Shown piece after piece: positions 20,021 to 29,844 of a stretch of 60,112 nt of DNA; position 1 is the first letter of the stretch; every line of letters begins with the position of its first letter. Both the position numbers and the translations under genes were made by a program. Origin of the DNA: Methanobacterium sp. (GTDB lineage: Archaea; Methanobacteriota; Methanobacteria; Methanobacteriales; Methanobacteriaceae); contig JACWMK010000008.1 in the NCBI GenBank assembly GCA_015661405.1, positions 1 to 60,112 of the forward strand, in the 5' to 3' direction. The notes below the pieces were generated by a model. That model worked only from the letters and a program-made list of their open reading frames with translations. It searched no databases and had not been told where the DNA came from.

Positions 20021-20569
20021 TTATTTATCTAAAACCTTCTTTAATTGATGTAAAGAATTATCAAAATTATTATTATCTAATATTATGAAATTACAACCAA
20101 GAATCACAGAACAAACAGCCATTGAATCTTTAAGTAAATTATTATGCTCCGTAAAAACTTTTAAATTCTCGATTATTCTCTGTTTCTTCAGAATATCCAT
20201 CTGTCTTCTTAATATAATATTATCATAGGATGATTCTATCATCACTATAATATCTGGCTTCAGAATCTCTATAGGTAATGATAATATATATCCAGATTTG
20301 GAATGATCTATTCCATGAAGATCAACGAGCACATTACATTTATCTTTAATTTTTAAAGCAGCTGCTCTCCAGATTTCATGTTGAATATTAATATTTAATT
20401 TAAAGAGTTCAGATAAATTATGGGCAAGATCTCTTTCACAAGCTAATTCAAGCATCAATTCCCCATAGTTTACATAAGTGTATCCCAGGGATTCTGATGC
20501 TCGCCTGCATAAAGATGTTTTACCGACCCCTGGAACACCCACTACTGCGGCGAGGTTCCAGTGAACCAT
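20021..20569 (-). CDS. AdkA-like archaeal adenylate kinase / P-loop kinase
   Basis: A small P-loop nucleotide kinase (182 aa) resembling archaeal AdkA. Walker A is GVPGVGKTS near the N-terminus, and VDLHGIDHSKSGYILSLP corresponds to the AdkA VDTHSTIKTPKGYLPGLP region. DIIVMIESSYDNIILRR and a later EHNNLLKDSMAV also follow the AdkA layout. I start it at the ATG at 20569, 5 nt past the upstream gene's stop, because an earlier frame extension would overlap that gene without a ribosome binding site. It is quite diverged, so another (d)NMP or small-molecule substrate is possible. It is probably cotranscribed with the MIP18-family gene. Confidence 0.65.
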   Translation of the reverse strand: MVHWNLAAVVGVPGVGKTSLCRRASESLGYTYVNYGELMLELACERDLAHNLSELFKLNINIQHEIWRAAALKIKDKCNVLVDLHGIDHSKSGYILSLPIEILKPDIIVMIESSYDNIILRRQMDILKKQRIIENLKVFTEHNNLLKDSMAVCSVILGCNFIILDNNNFDNSLHQLKKVLDK

Positions 20570-20573
20570 TTTT

Positions 20574-20864
20574 TTACTTATTAACCATTTCACAGATGGC
20601 ATCAGCCATCATATGACCTTCAACTATAATTTCTGCCTTATCTATTTCTTCAAGACCCTCCGCCGCTAATCTAGCTTGCATGGCAATATTAGCTGCACTC
20701 ATACATCCCGGATTAGTGGGTATTATAGTGATTTTAGCAGTTTTTTCTTCTTCGTTGACTTCAATGTCTCCAACTATTCCCATCTCCACTATGCTAATAC
20801 CCATATGTGGATCCGGAATTTTCGCTAATGCTTCTCGTATTTTTTCAACTATTTCATCTGTCAT
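20574..20864 (-). CDS. MIP18 family (DUF59) Fe-S assembly factor
   Basis: A 96-residue MIP18/PaaD-like protein (metal-sulfur cluster assembly factor), which assists Fe-S cluster insertion or transfer. The signature IPDPHMGISIVEMGIVGDI and a later NPGCMSA, with the Cys typical of the family, are seen. I chose ATG 20864 over GTG 20873 because the GAGTGAT just before it works as a Shine-Dalgarno site. It lies directly upstream of the AdkA-like gene with a 4-nt gap. The client protein is unknown. Confidence 0.85.
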   Translation of the reverse strand: MTDEIVEKIREALAKIPDPHMGISIVEMGIVGDIEVNEEEKTAKITIIPTNPGCMSAANIAMQARLAAEGLEEIDKAEIIVEGHMMADAICEMVNK

Positions 20865-21003
20865 ATTAATCACTCATAAATTTAATTTAAAAATTTCAAA
20901 ATAATATACAAAATTTTTATGTTTGAATAAAGAATATAATCTTTTATATTCCTAATATCCTATTTAAATTTAATTTTTTTTTTAGATCCCATTTAATTAA
21001 TTA

Positions 21004-21918
21004 TTATTTCAACCTATGCCTTATCCTCACTGCAACTCCTTTAACAGCTTTTTTCATCTCATCACCAGATAAAACAGCTTTACCAACAGCCACCACTTCA
21101 TCATTCTTTAAAATTACCACCTCATCACGGGGAATAATCTCAGAATCAGCATCAACCACTCCTGGTGCAAAAATAGTGTTAGTCTTCAAATCAAAGTCAA
21201 TTTTCACGATGTTCTTATTTATACTTTCATTCACTATGAATCCACCTTTAAGATTAAGAGAAAATAAACCTGTTTCATAATGAAAAGTTGCTATTTGTTT
21301 TCCATCTTGGATTATACGTTTACTAAATCTGCCCATTATTTTTGATCCATCCGGTATTAACGCAGCAGCATCTTCCGTGTTAAATTGATAACATGCAATG
21401 GAACGTAACTTATTCAAATTTTTATTTTTATCTCTAATTTTCTCATACTTCTTCAATTCATTTCCCAGATTTTCCATGGATTTATGTGATGTTACTCTGC
21501 CATCTTTACAAGTATAAACTGCTTCATCTAAATATTCTTCACATACACTCTGATAACCACCAGCCACATGAGCAATTACTTGTTTTCCATCCACATACTC
21601 ATTTAAACATTTACCCGTGACATCTATTTCCTCCTGGGACCAATCTCCAATTGTGGAAACATCATAAGATTGTATAGGATAAGTTTGATCCAGCTCCCTT
21701 GGACATATACCGAAAGGAGAAGTTAAAATTACCTCCTGAAAATTTTTAGTAACTCTCATAAATATTCGATGTGACTTAGATTGGGAGTAAGGTTTCCTCA
21801 TACTACAAGGTAAAACTATAACTACTTCACCTTGAGGTTTAATATTACTCATTCTATCCCTCCATCTTCTAACTTCTGGTCTGTTGAGGGATGTTTCAGT
21901 AATGCATAGAATTTTCAT
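21004..21918 (-). CDS. arcS: Archaeosine synthase core protein (ArcS, short form)
   Basis: ArcS takes part in converting preQ0 at tRNA position 15 to archaeosine. The core motif PCSMRKPYSQSKSH is complete (residues 37-50; Cys38, Lys42-Pro43-Tyr44, Ser48, His50), followed by a DUF5591-like region and a C-terminal PUA RNA-binding domain (about 225-304, FAPGVVDADSEIIPRDEVVIL). At 304 residues it lacks the N-terminal TGT-like half present in longer ArcS proteins of other archaea. A strong GGGAGGAAAA ribosome binding site precedes the ATG. The partner TGT domain may be encoded elsewhere. Confidence 0.85.
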   Translation of the reverse strand: MKILCITETSLNRPEVRRWRDRMSNIKPQGEVVIVLPCSMRKPYSQSKSHRIFMRVTKNFQEVILTSPFGICPRELDQTYPIQSYDVSTIGDWSQEEIDVTGKCLNEYVDGKQVIAHVAGGYQSVCEEYLDEAVYTCKDGRVTSHKSMENLGNELKKYEKIRDKNKNLNKLRSIACYQFNTEDAAALIPDGSKIMGRFSKRIIQDGKQIATFHYETGLFSLNLKGGFIVNESINKNIVKIDFDLKTNTIFAPGVVDADSEIIPRDEVVILKNDEVVAVGKAVLSGDEMKKAVKGVAVRIRHRLK

Positions 21919-22020
21919 GGAAATATTATTTTCCTCCCAAAAAAAAATTTAATATTAATTTTATTTTATAAAATAGAATTTTATTTTCTTTTATAATAGA
22001 TTTTTCCATCTTTTTATTTT

Positions 22021-23151
22021 TTATTCAATTGATTTAGGTATGGTAAAGCAGAATTTTGAACCTTCACCCAATTCTGATTCAACCCAGATATCCCCGTTAT
22101 GTCTTTCAATTATCTTTTGACACATTGAAAGTCCTATGCCTGTGCCAGGATATTCATTCTTTTCATGTAGTCTCTGGAATACTTCAAATATTAAATCTTT
22201 ATGTTGTGAGTCTATTCCAATTCCATTATCAATTACCTGAAATATCCATTCATCACCATTATCTTCAGCTTTAACATGAATTTCAGGTGCTTCATCTTCT
22301 GCACGGAATTTAATAGCATTTCCCACTAGATTTTGAAAAAGCTGAGTAATTAGTGATGGATCCGCCATAATAGTGGGAAGTGCATCATACGTTATTCGTG
22401 CATTGTTTTCCTTTATAGACACGGTCAAATTTAAAATACTTTTATCTACAATAGACTCTAGATTAACCAGTTCAAACTCTTCATTTTTACTAGTTATCCT
22501 TGAATAAGTTAATAGATCTTTAATTAACTTTTGCATGCGTTCGGCACCATCGACTGCGTAATATATATATTCATCTGCGTTCGAGTCAAGTTGACCTTTA
22601 TAACGCTTTTCTAAAAGTTTAACGAAACTAGTAACCATCCTTAAAGGTTCCTGTAAATCATGTGATGCCATATAAGCAAATTGCTCTAATTCTTTATTAG
22701 AACGCTTTAATTCTTTTACAAGATTTTTTTTCGCTTCTAATGCTATTTTTAAGTTATCCTCCATTTCTCTACGGTTAGTAATATTTCTAGCCACATGAAC
22801 ACTTCCAGCAACCTTTCCTTTATCATCGTAGATTGGTGATACGGTGACAATGAAATAGCCACCTAAATTTTCTTCATATACTTCAGAAGTATGTTCTTTA
22901 CCATCTTTTAATAGTTTTGAATGTGGACAGAAGTCAGGAGGGCAGTTACTGCCATGTACAGCTTTAAAGCACTTAACTCCAATACATGATTCCGGTGATA
23001 CACCTAAAGTATCAGCCATGGCTTGGTTAACTCGGGTAACATTATGTTCCTCATCCAATATAGCTATAAGATCAGGGATCGCATCGAAAGTACGCTCCCA
23101 TTCTTCCTTAATCATTATAAAAGGACTTTTTGTCATATTTACTTCCGTCAT
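22021..23151 (-). CDS. PAS-domain sensor histidine kinase
   Basis: Soluble sensor kinase of 376 residues with no membrane segment. A PAS domain spans about 17-125 and contains a Cys-rich insert (CFKAVHGSNCPPDFCPHS) that could bind a metal or respond to redox. A HisKA domain follows, with the phospho-acceptor His164 in MASHDLQEPLR, and then a HATPase domain with the N box NLVGNAIKFR, G1 DNGIGID and G2 GTGIGLSM, all intact. The SHDLQEPLR form is typical of phytochrome-like kinases that pair with stand-alone receivers. Two such genes lie elsewhere in the window. A second ATG at 23136 has a better ribosome binding site (GGAAGT). Confidence 0.9.
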   Translation of the reverse strand: MTEVNMTKSPFIMIKEEWERTFDAIPDLIAILDEEHNVTRVNQAMADTLGVSPESCIGVKCFKAVHGSNCPPDFCPHSKLLKDGKEHTSEVYEENLGGYFIVTVSPIYDDKGKVAGSVHVARNITNRREMEDNLKIALEAKKNLVKELKRSNKELEQFAYMASHDLQEPLRMVTSFVKLLEKRYKGQLDSNADEYIYYAVDGAERMQKLIKDLLTYSRITSKNEEFELVNLESIVDKSILNLTVSIKENNARITYDALPTIMADPSLITQLFQNLVGNAIKFRAEDEAPEIHVKAEDNGDEWIFQVIDNGIGIDSQHKDLIFEVFQRLHEKNEYPGTGIGLSMCQKIIERHNGDIWVESELGEGSKFCFTIPKSIE

Positions 23152-23284
23152 ATTGTTAGCTAGAATAAAAAAATCCCATACTTAAATTTATAAAATTATA
23201 TTTCCAAAAAAAAATATTTTAGATATCCTTAAATTAAATATTTTTTTAAGATTTTTATATAGATTAATTAAACTTAATCTTTAT

Positions 23285-24784
23285 TTATAAATATTCACCA
23301 TTTAACCATCTAATTCCACATATACATGATAAATCCTTATTTATAGAGATTAAGTCATTTTTATCAAGTTTATTAACATCATCTTTCCCTACAATACGAG
23401 TTAAATTAGCTATCTCTTCTATTGATAATTCTATAAAATTTGTGAGTCTTTTAACCCCTTCATTAATATTTAATTGTTTCATTAACTGAGGATTTTGAGT
23501 TGTGACTCCAGTGGGACATAATCCGGTATAACATATTCGATATTGCTGACAATTAATAGCTATTAAAGCTGCGGTACCAATATAAACAGCATCAGCACCT
23601 AAAGCCAAGCATTTTGCAAAATCAGCTGATCTAAGCAACCCACCAGATGCTATTAAGGATATTTGATCTTTAACTCCAAATTCACTGAGAGTCTTATATG
23701 CTTGTGGAAGTGCAGCGAATATTGGTATACCAACATTATCACGGACATAAAGGTCTGTAGCACCAGTACCAGCACCAAAACCATCTAAAACAATGTAATC
23801 AACATTTGAATTAACCAATACTTTAATATCAGCCTTAACATCTCCACATCCTATTTTAGCTCCTACTGGTGCACCATGTGTAATTTCGCGTAAATATGAA
23901 ACTTTATCTTTAATATCTTGTTGATTAGTCATATCATAGTGATGAGCAGGTGAGTATGAAGCTTCACCTGATTCCAAACCTCTAACACGTGTCACTTCAC
24001 TTGTCATCTTTTCTGAAGGTAAATAACTACCTTTACCAGGATATGCTCCCTGTCCAAACCTAATTTCAACTGCAGCCGCTGATTTTAATATTTCTTCATC
24101 AACCCCAAATCTTCCAGTTGAGTATTGTACTATTCTATAATCTAATCCATTAATTTTCTCTTCGGGAGTTAATCCTCCTTCACCTGTGTTGAATCCTATC
24201 TTAAGTTTGGAAGCTGTTTCTGCTATGACATGTTTCACGTTTTTGTTAATTGCTCCAAAACTTAAACCTGTAATCATTATAGGTGATGACAACTTTAATG
24301 GTTTATTGGCATTTGGACCTAGATTTACAGTAGTATTTACATGTTCTTCTTGATTTAAAGGAATCTTATTTACTTGTGCTGGTATGAATTGAATGTCATC
24401 TAAGGAGAATGGTAATTCTTTTAATGAACCCATTGATACTATCCGACTTTTTTTGTTTATACTCTCCTCTTTGATGTCTACTACGGTCTGGTAAAAGGAT
24501 GGATCTTCTAATGATTTTCTTTTACGCATTAATGTGTTACTTTCACCATTGCTTATTTGGTTACAGTAATATAATAATTTTAATTCATTTTCAAAAAAAA
24601 CTTGACAAGTATTACAGAGGCACCCTTGGGCTTCAATATCACATTGGCTGGCATCAGTCCCGCAAAAAAGAATTTCACTATCACAGTGCTGAGGGTAACT
24701 GGGACATAATGGACAGTGACATTTCTCACTATTCTCTTTAGTATTTGGGATTTTAGTCCTGATACTTGATAGTTCGGTTACCAT
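23285..24784 (-). CDS. DUF2769 plus FMN-dependent glutamate-synthase-like protein
   Basis: The N-terminal ~75 residues form a Cys-rich module (CHCPLCPSYPQHC, CLCNTC) matching DUF2769, probably a metal or Fe-S site. The rest is the FMN-binding TIM barrel of the glutamate synthase alpha subunit family (MITGLSFGAINKNVK, LDGFGAGTGATDLY, IASGGLLRSADFAKCLALGADAVYIGTAAL), with a Cys cluster CQQYRICYTGLCPTG that normally ligands an Fe-S cluster. There is no amidotransferase domain. It is therefore a GltB-domain oxidoreductase, not a complete glutamate synthase. It lies 65 nt downstream of the rubredoxin-ThDP enzyme on the same strand. Confidence 0.85.
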   Translation of the reverse strand: MVTELSSIRTKIPNTKENSEKCHCPLCPSYPQHCDSEILFCGTDASQCDIEAQGCLCNTCQVFFENELKLLYYCNQISNGESNTLMRKRKSLEDPSFYQTVVDIKEESINKKSRIVSMGSLKELPFSLDDIQFIPAQVNKIPLNQEEHVNTTVNLGPNANKPLKLSSPIMITGLSFGAINKNVKHVIAETASKLKIGFNTGEGGLTPEEKINGLDYRIVQYSTGRFGVDEEILKSAAAVEIRFGQGAYPGKGSYLPSEKMTSEVTRVRGLESGEASYSPAHHYDMTNQQDIKDKVSYLREITHGAPVGAKIGCGDVKADIKVLVNSNVDYIVLDGFGAGTGATDLYVRDNVGIPIFAALPQAYKTLSEFGVKDQISLIASGGLLRSADFAKCLALGADAVYIGTAALIAINCQQYRICYTGLCPTGVTTQNPQLMKQLNINEGVKRLTNFIELSIEEIANLTRIVGKDDVNKLDKNDLISINKDLSCICGIRWLNGEYL

Positions 24785-24849
24785 GGTTAAATTACCTATA
24801 AAAAAATTTTTTTAATAAAATATTATTTGTTCAATTTACTTTAGAGTTT

Positions 24850-26607
24850 TTATATGAATCTTCTTGGATCTGTTTCAATATCTACAATAACTGATTTTTC
24901 TGATGCAAGAGCTTTATCAACTGCTTTTGGTAATTCTTCAGGGGTTTTAACTGAAATTCCCATTCCACCACAATCTCGGGCATAAGCAGCGAAATCTGGG
25001 TTATAAAGTTCGGTTTGCCAAACTGGATATTTCTCTACTATCTGTTCCTGCATAATCATACCTAATTGATGATTATTAAAGAGGAAGATTTTAATTGGAA
25101 GTTCATTTCTCACAGCAGTTAAAAAATCAGCCATAACCATGGAGAATCCTCCATCTCCGGTGATACAGACTACTTGTCTTTCAGGATTAACTAATTGAGC
25201 AGTAATGGCTGCTGGCAATCCATAACCCATACTAGCTAAGTAACCAGACATGAGTAGGGTTTGGGTTTTTTTCATCCAGAAATTACGTCCAAACCACCAG
25301 CAATCCTCACCGATATCTAAGGTTATAATTGCATCATCTGCAATTTTCTCATTTAAAACTTTAATTATATATTGCGGCCTTACCGGTGTTTTAGTATCGT
25401 CAGCTTCTTCATTCAACAGATCTAACCATTCTTTCTTAAGTTTACGTATCTCCTCTAAATATTCAACTCGTTTATTCTCCCTTACTAAGTCAATGAGCTG
25501 TGGTACTAATTCTGCACTGTTCCCGTAAAGTCCTACTTCAACAGGGTATTGTCTTCCGATCATCATTGGATCTATATCTATTTGAACTGTTTTCTTTTCA
25601 GGTAAATGAGTCATATCGGAGAAGGATGATCCAATAACTATTAAGAGGTCACTGTTTAAAACCAATTCTGTAGCTGCTGTTGATCCAATGTCACCGTGAC
25701 TTCCCACATAAAGTTCATTATCTTCGTCAATAACTCCTTTACCTCGGAAGGTGGTAACTATGGGTGCAGTAATTTTTTCTGCAAGTTCGAGTATGTTTTC
25801 ACTTTGATTGATAGCTCCAAATCCGGATATTATCACGGGACGTTCAGCATTATTTATAGCCTGAGCTGCTTGGAGTATTAAGAACATTGGTTGAGTTATG
25901 GCATTATTAGGGAAACTACCTTCAAATGGTACAGTTTTAGAAGCATATGGTAGTTTTTGAACATCATTAGGTATCCCTATATGAGAAACGCCTTTATCTA
26001 AAATGGCATGTTTTATAGCGTTAGTTATCAGGGTAGTGGTTTGGTCTTCAGTCATTAAAACTTTATTGTAAACTGTCATTGATTCAAAAAAACTTTGTTG
26101 ATCGATTTCTTGAAATGAACCTGGACCTATGAGTTGTCTACGTAGCATTCCAGTCATCACTAAAACTGGTGAGTGATCAAGACTTGCATCAAATAGTCCA
26201 GTAGCGAGATTAGTTGCTCCCGGACCGGCAACAGTTAAGCAGGCTGCTGGATGTCCTGTAAGTTTACCGTAAGCTGAAGCCATAAATGCCGCAGTCTGTT
26301 CATGTCTCACTTGTACATATTTCATGCCCTTGTTCTTTCGCACTGCATCCAAGACTCCTAAAGAGGTAGATCCAGGCAATCCGAAAACATATTTAATACC
26401 CCATTCCACCATTTGTTCAACTAAAACCTCAGATACTGTTGATTCTCCTTCTTTAAACTCCTTAACCTCTTTTTCTAGGAATATAAAAGTTTTTTTAGGA
26501 GAATTACAAACGGGACATCTCCAGTTATCAGGAAGATCATCAAATTTTATCCCTTCCTTTTCTTCATCAAATATATAGTTACAGACCGTACATCTATAAT
26601 TAGCCAT
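24850..26607 (-). CDS. Rubredoxin-fused ThDP-dependent enzyme
   Basis: A 585-residue fusion. Residues 1-40 are a rubredoxin with two CxxC pairs (Cys6/Cys9 and Cys31/Cys34). The rest has the three-domain architecture of acetolactate synthase/pyruvate oxidase: VFGLPGSTSLGVLDAV, the cofactor-activating Glu103 in VRHEQTAAFMA, the central domain, and a ThDP/Mg motif starting GDGGFSMVMADF. Because a rubredoxin is attached, oxidative decarboxylation of a 2-oxoacid with one-electron transfer seems more likely than acetolactate synthesis, but the substrate is unknown. It precedes the DUF2769/FMN enzyme gene in a likely operon. The ribosome binding site is GAGGTT. Confidence 0.88.
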   Translation of the reverse strand: MANYRCTVCNYIFDEEKEGIKFDDLPDNWRCPVCNSPKKTFIFLEKEVKEFKEGESTVSEVLVEQMVEWGIKYVFGLPGSTSLGVLDAVRKNKGMKYVQVRHEQTAAFMASAYGKLTGHPAACLTVAGPGATNLATGLFDASLDHSPVLVMTGMLRRQLIGPGSFQEIDQQSFFESMTVYNKVLMTEDQTTTLITNAIKHAILDKGVSHIGIPNDVQKLPYASKTVPFEGSFPNNAITQPMFLILQAAQAINNAERPVIISGFGAINQSENILELAEKITAPIVTTFRGKGVIDEDNELYVGSHGDIGSTAATELVLNSDLLIVIGSSFSDMTHLPEKKTVQIDIDPMMIGRQYPVEVGLYGNSAELVPQLIDLVRENKRVEYLEEIRKLKKEWLDLLNEEADDTKTPVRPQYIIKVLNEKIADDAIITLDIGEDCWWFGRNFWMKKTQTLLMSGYLASMGYGLPAAITAQLVNPERQVVCITGDGGFSMVMADFLTAVRNELPIKIFLFNNHQLGMIMQEQIVEKYPVWQTELYNPDFAAYARDCGGMGISVKTPEELPKAVDKALASEKSVIVDIETDPRRFI

Positions 26608-26864
26608 TTAAAAACCTCTAGTAGCTTTATTCTAATTTATCTGGTTATATTTATGATTTTTAAAGTTTATAAAAATATCTTAAATATTTCAAATAAAATA
26701 TTAAAGAATAAGTATTAAAATTTTGATTAAGTTATGATTCAAAGTCCAGGAGGAGTTAATTTCACTTTACCAATTTAAAAAAAAACATTTAACATTAATC
26801 CATTTCTTATGGATTCACATTTTAGTTGAATTTATTTAACTATTAAAATTCAAATAAACTTATT

Positions 26865-27617
26865 ATGGATAATTACTATGACGGCAGCCGCGATGATGAG
26901 TATTTCATAATAACTCAATCATATAAAAAGCTTATTAGAACATTAAAAAAGCTAAAAATGGGAAGAAATAGAATAATTCATGTAATTGGAGCTCCCGGCA
27001 CTGGTAAATCTGCTAATATTTATCATGCTATTAATGAATTAAATTTAAATTTTTATGATGTTAAATTAAATATTCCTAATCGAACCATTAATTCTAGAAA
27101 AGTTTTTAATATAATTTTTAAATGTTTAAAGGATGATTTAAAGTTAGAATCTAGAAGAGATATTTATAAAAGATTAGGAGAATTTGATTTGGTTTTAATT
27201 GCAGATCATTTCCAAGACTCTCATCGTGAGAACCCTGAAGTAATGGGATTCAGTCAATGGACTAATACTATGGGTTTCAAATCCTTTAAATTTTATTTAT
27301 TATGTATCTGGGAATATTTAAAACATTGGGATGATTTTAAACATATAAATCTGCTCTTCCAGACTTCATGGAGAATTTATATTGGTGGAGAAAAGTATGA
27401 TTTATTTACTGATCTTGGAATTTTATCTAAATTCTTAGTTTTCACACTCAAAAGATTTTTCACAGTAGTGGAGATTTCATATTCAGAGGAGGAAACTATA
27501 AAAATAGTGAAAAACTATATTCCCCATGTTGATGAGAATCTTATTCTAATTTATATTAAAAAATATGGCCATAAACCTCGTTTTATATTTAATATTTTGA
27601 AAAATGAATCTTTATAA
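26865..27617 (+). CDS. P-loop ATPase of unknown function
   Basis: A 250-residue protein with Walker A GAPGTGKS (residues 42-49) and a possible Walker B DLVLIAD. The remainder is rich in aromatic residues (SQWTNTMGFKSFKFYLLCIWEYLKHW) and ends in a helical part. It looks like a small AAA-type or STAND-like ATPase, but I cannot name a family. No Shine-Dalgarno site precedes the ATG, so a leaderless transcript is possible. It lies 71 nt upstream of a UbiA-family gene on the same strand. Confidence 0.6.
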   Translation: MDNYYDGSRDDEYFIITQSYKKLIRTLKKLKMGRNRIIHVIGAPGTGKSANIYHAINELNLNFYDVKLNIPNRTINSRKVFNIIFKCLKDDLKLESRRDIYKRLGEFDLVLIADHFQDSHRENPEVMGFSQWTNTMGFKSFKFYLLCIWEYLKHWDDFKHINLLFQTSWRIYIGGEKYDLFTDLGILSKFLVFTLKRFFTVVEISYSEEETIKIVKNYIPHVDENLILIYIKKYGHKPRFIFNILKNESL

Positions 27618-27688
27618 AAAAAAAGATATTTTTATTGAAATAATTAATTTCTATTTAAGAAATTAATACAAAAAAAGAAGTCTTAATT

Positions 27689-28492
27689 ATGTTTAAATCT
27701 CTTTTAAAATCAACTCGTATTGGTTGGGCATCTAAAACTCTTAACATGTTCTTATTAGCATTGAGTTATGCTTATTTCTCTGGTTTAATAATTAAAAATC
27801 CATTTGAAGTATTAGGAGGTTTAATTCTAGTATGTTTATTGTGGGGTGCTCTTTATAGTTTAAATGATTACACTGACATTGAATCGGATCGCAGCAATCC
27901 GGAGAAGCAAGATAGAGCTTTTGTCCAGGATAAGGTGGATAAGAAATCCGTGTATAGATTTATTGTAATATTAATTATTCTAGTATTCATAATTTCAATA
28001 ATCTTCTACTCATTACTTTTTACTTTAATATTAGGATTAATGCTTTTAAATCAAATCCTATATACTGTACCACCTTTCAGGTTGAAGAACACAATATTAG
28101 CCCCATTCACCAGTACTGCCACTAATTCAGTACTTAGAACAGCATCCTGTTGTGTTTTATTAGGTAATTTATTCATAGTACCATTACCAGTTTATTTTTT
28201 CCTCTATTTTGCTGGAATGGGCACTTATTCATTATACAAAAGTAAAAAAACATTTTCTCAAATCATAGTATTTTTAGGAATAATTACACTCGGTTACATT
28301 TTTTATATGGGAGAAATGAATCTAATACAATTTAGTGTAGCGATTTTACCATCAATAATAGCTGCTATTCCATTATACTTATCATTATACTTTAACAAAG
28401 ATAAAATGATGCAGTTATCTGACGTAATATACCATCAAGTGGCTCTCGTATTCTTTTCAATAATTATATTATATTTACTCTTCATTGTTTAA
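27689..28492 (+). CDS. UbiA-family membrane protein
   Basis: Polytopic protein (267 aa, about seven to nine hydrophobic segments) resembling UbiA-type prenyltransferases. The first Asp-rich motif is NDYTDIESDRSN (residues about 60-71), which matches the NDxxDxxxD diphosphate-binding motif. A clear second Asp motif is not obvious. DGGGP synthase and other archaeal lipid enzymes belong to this superfamily. The nearby geranylgeranyl reductase and ferredoxin make a lipid or quinone-like role attractive, but they are on the opposite strand. The exact substrate is unknown. Confidence 0.65.
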   Translation: MFKSLLKSTRIGWASKTLNMFLLALSYAYFSGLIIKNPFEVLGGLILVCLLWGALYSLNDYTDIESDRSNPEKQDRAFVQDKVDKKSVYRFIVILIILVFIISIIFYSLLFTLILGLMLLNQILYTVPPFRLKNTILAPFTSTATNSVLRTASCCVLLGNLFIVPLPVYFFLYFAGMGTYSLYKSKKTFSQIIVFLGIITLGYIFYMGEMNLIQFSVAILPSIIAAIPLYLSLYFNKDKMMQLSDVIYHQVALVFFSIIILYLLFIV

Positions 28493-28601
28493 AAAAAAAA
28501 TTATTATGGGAATATTTCTATCTTCAATATTACAATCAGAAATAATTTAAATTTAGATTTTAAGCATCCCTAAAGAAAATAAGAAATTAAAAAAAAAATA
28601 A

Positions 28602-29786
28602 TTAAAATATTTTACCCAGTTTTAAAAGAGCTTTAGGAGAAACCTTAATTAATACTTTAATAATTTCTTTAGTATTTATTTTTTCAAACTCAGTATTCTT
28701 AAAGGCTTTAGCTATGGAGTCCAGTTCTTCATCAGATAAACTTAGAAGATAGTTTTTTACTTTCAACTCTTTATTAAAAGTTTTAACCATCTCTTCCTCA
28801 CATTTGTCTTGATACTCCTTCAGTCTTTTCTGTGAGTAATTACCTTCCTTTATTGCTGCGGCTGTCACTTCACCGGCGAAAACTCCTGCTTTCATTGCAC
28901 TGATTATTCCTCCTCCAGTTAAAGGACTAACCTGACTTGCAGAATCACCAACTAATACTAGATTATCTGTAACTAGTTTTTTAAGCATGCCACCAACTGG
29001 ATCTCCTCCAATATTTAATTCTACTGGTTGAGCATTTTGTGTGGAAGGACAATTACTTACAAATTCCAGTAAATGTTCATAGGCTGTTTTATCAGTTTGA
29101 GTAGTGATTATCCCTAAACCTACATTAGCAATGTCATCTCCTTTAGGGAATATCCAAGCGTAACCTCCAGGAGCTACGCTTCCAAAGTAAAATTCTATAG
29201 AGTTGGAATCTTCCATTTCCACTCCGGCCATCTCAAATTGTGCGCAGGATTCCATATTTTTGGGTTTAAGTGTTGTTTTAAGACCGGCCCATCTTCCCAC
29301 TCGTGACTCTGGACCGTCTGCTGCAATCACTATTTTAGCGTTTATTTCGAAGGATTGATCCATGCATTCTGCAGTGATAATTAGGCCTTCTTCACTCCTT
29401 TTAAGTCCTGTGGCTATGGTTTTAACCATAATTTCTACACCTGCACGGGCAGCGTTCATGGCCATATGTTTATCGAAGATCTTCCTCTCTAGAATGTACC
29501 CTGCTTCGGGTAGTTTCACTCGTTCTTCATTTAGCCATACGCTAGTGCCGTTGGGTGATATAAATTTTACTCCAGTTAATTCTTTAGCTATCCATTTACA
29601 ATGGGGTTCTATTCCGAGTGCTTTAAGACCTTCCTTTGAAACTCCCTCTGCACATCTTTTAGGTGAGCCGATCTCGGATTTTTTATCAATCATTAGTACT
29701 TTTGCATCGTTTAATGCGGCGTGTTTTGCAGCGGATGAGCCTGCAGGTCCTGCACCTATAACTAGGATATCAGTTTTAATTGACAT
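28602..29786 (-). CDS. Geranylgeranyl reductase family flavoprotein
   Basis: FAD enzyme of the digeranylgeranylglycerophospholipid reductase type that saturates the isoprenoid chains of archaeal membrane lipids. Seen are the FAD Rossmann motif GAGPAGSSAAKHAA (residues 9-22), the CAEGVS segment, the family motif GGYAWIFPKG, and the GDSASQVSPLTGGGI FAD-binding stretch. At 394 residues it is full length. AAGGTGA precedes the ATG. A two-cluster ferredoxin gene ends 59 nt upstream on the same strand, and it probably supplies the electrons. Confidence 0.93.
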   Translation of the reverse strand: MSIKTDILVIGAGPAGSSAAKHAALNDAKVLMIDKKSEIGSPKRCAEGVSKEGLKALGIEPHCKWIAKELTGVKFISPNGTSVWLNEERVKLPEAGYILERKIFDKHMAMNAARAGVEIMVKTIATGLKRSEEGLIITAECMDQSFEINAKIVIAADGPESRVGRWAGLKTTLKPKNMESCAQFEMAGVEMEDSNSIEFYFGSVAPGGYAWIFPKGDDIANVGLGIITTQTDKTAYEHLLEFVSNCPSTQNAQPVELNIGGDPVGGMLKKLVTDNLVLVGDSASQVSPLTGGGIISAMKAGVFAGEVTAAAIKEGNYSQKRLKEYQDKCEEEMVKTFNKELKVKNYLLSLSDEELDSIAKAFKNTEFEKINTKEIIKVLIKVSPKALLKLGKIF

Positions 29787-29844
29787 ATTAAAAATTCACC
29801 TTCAATAATTTTTTTATTTTATTTAAATAATATTCTTATTTTTT

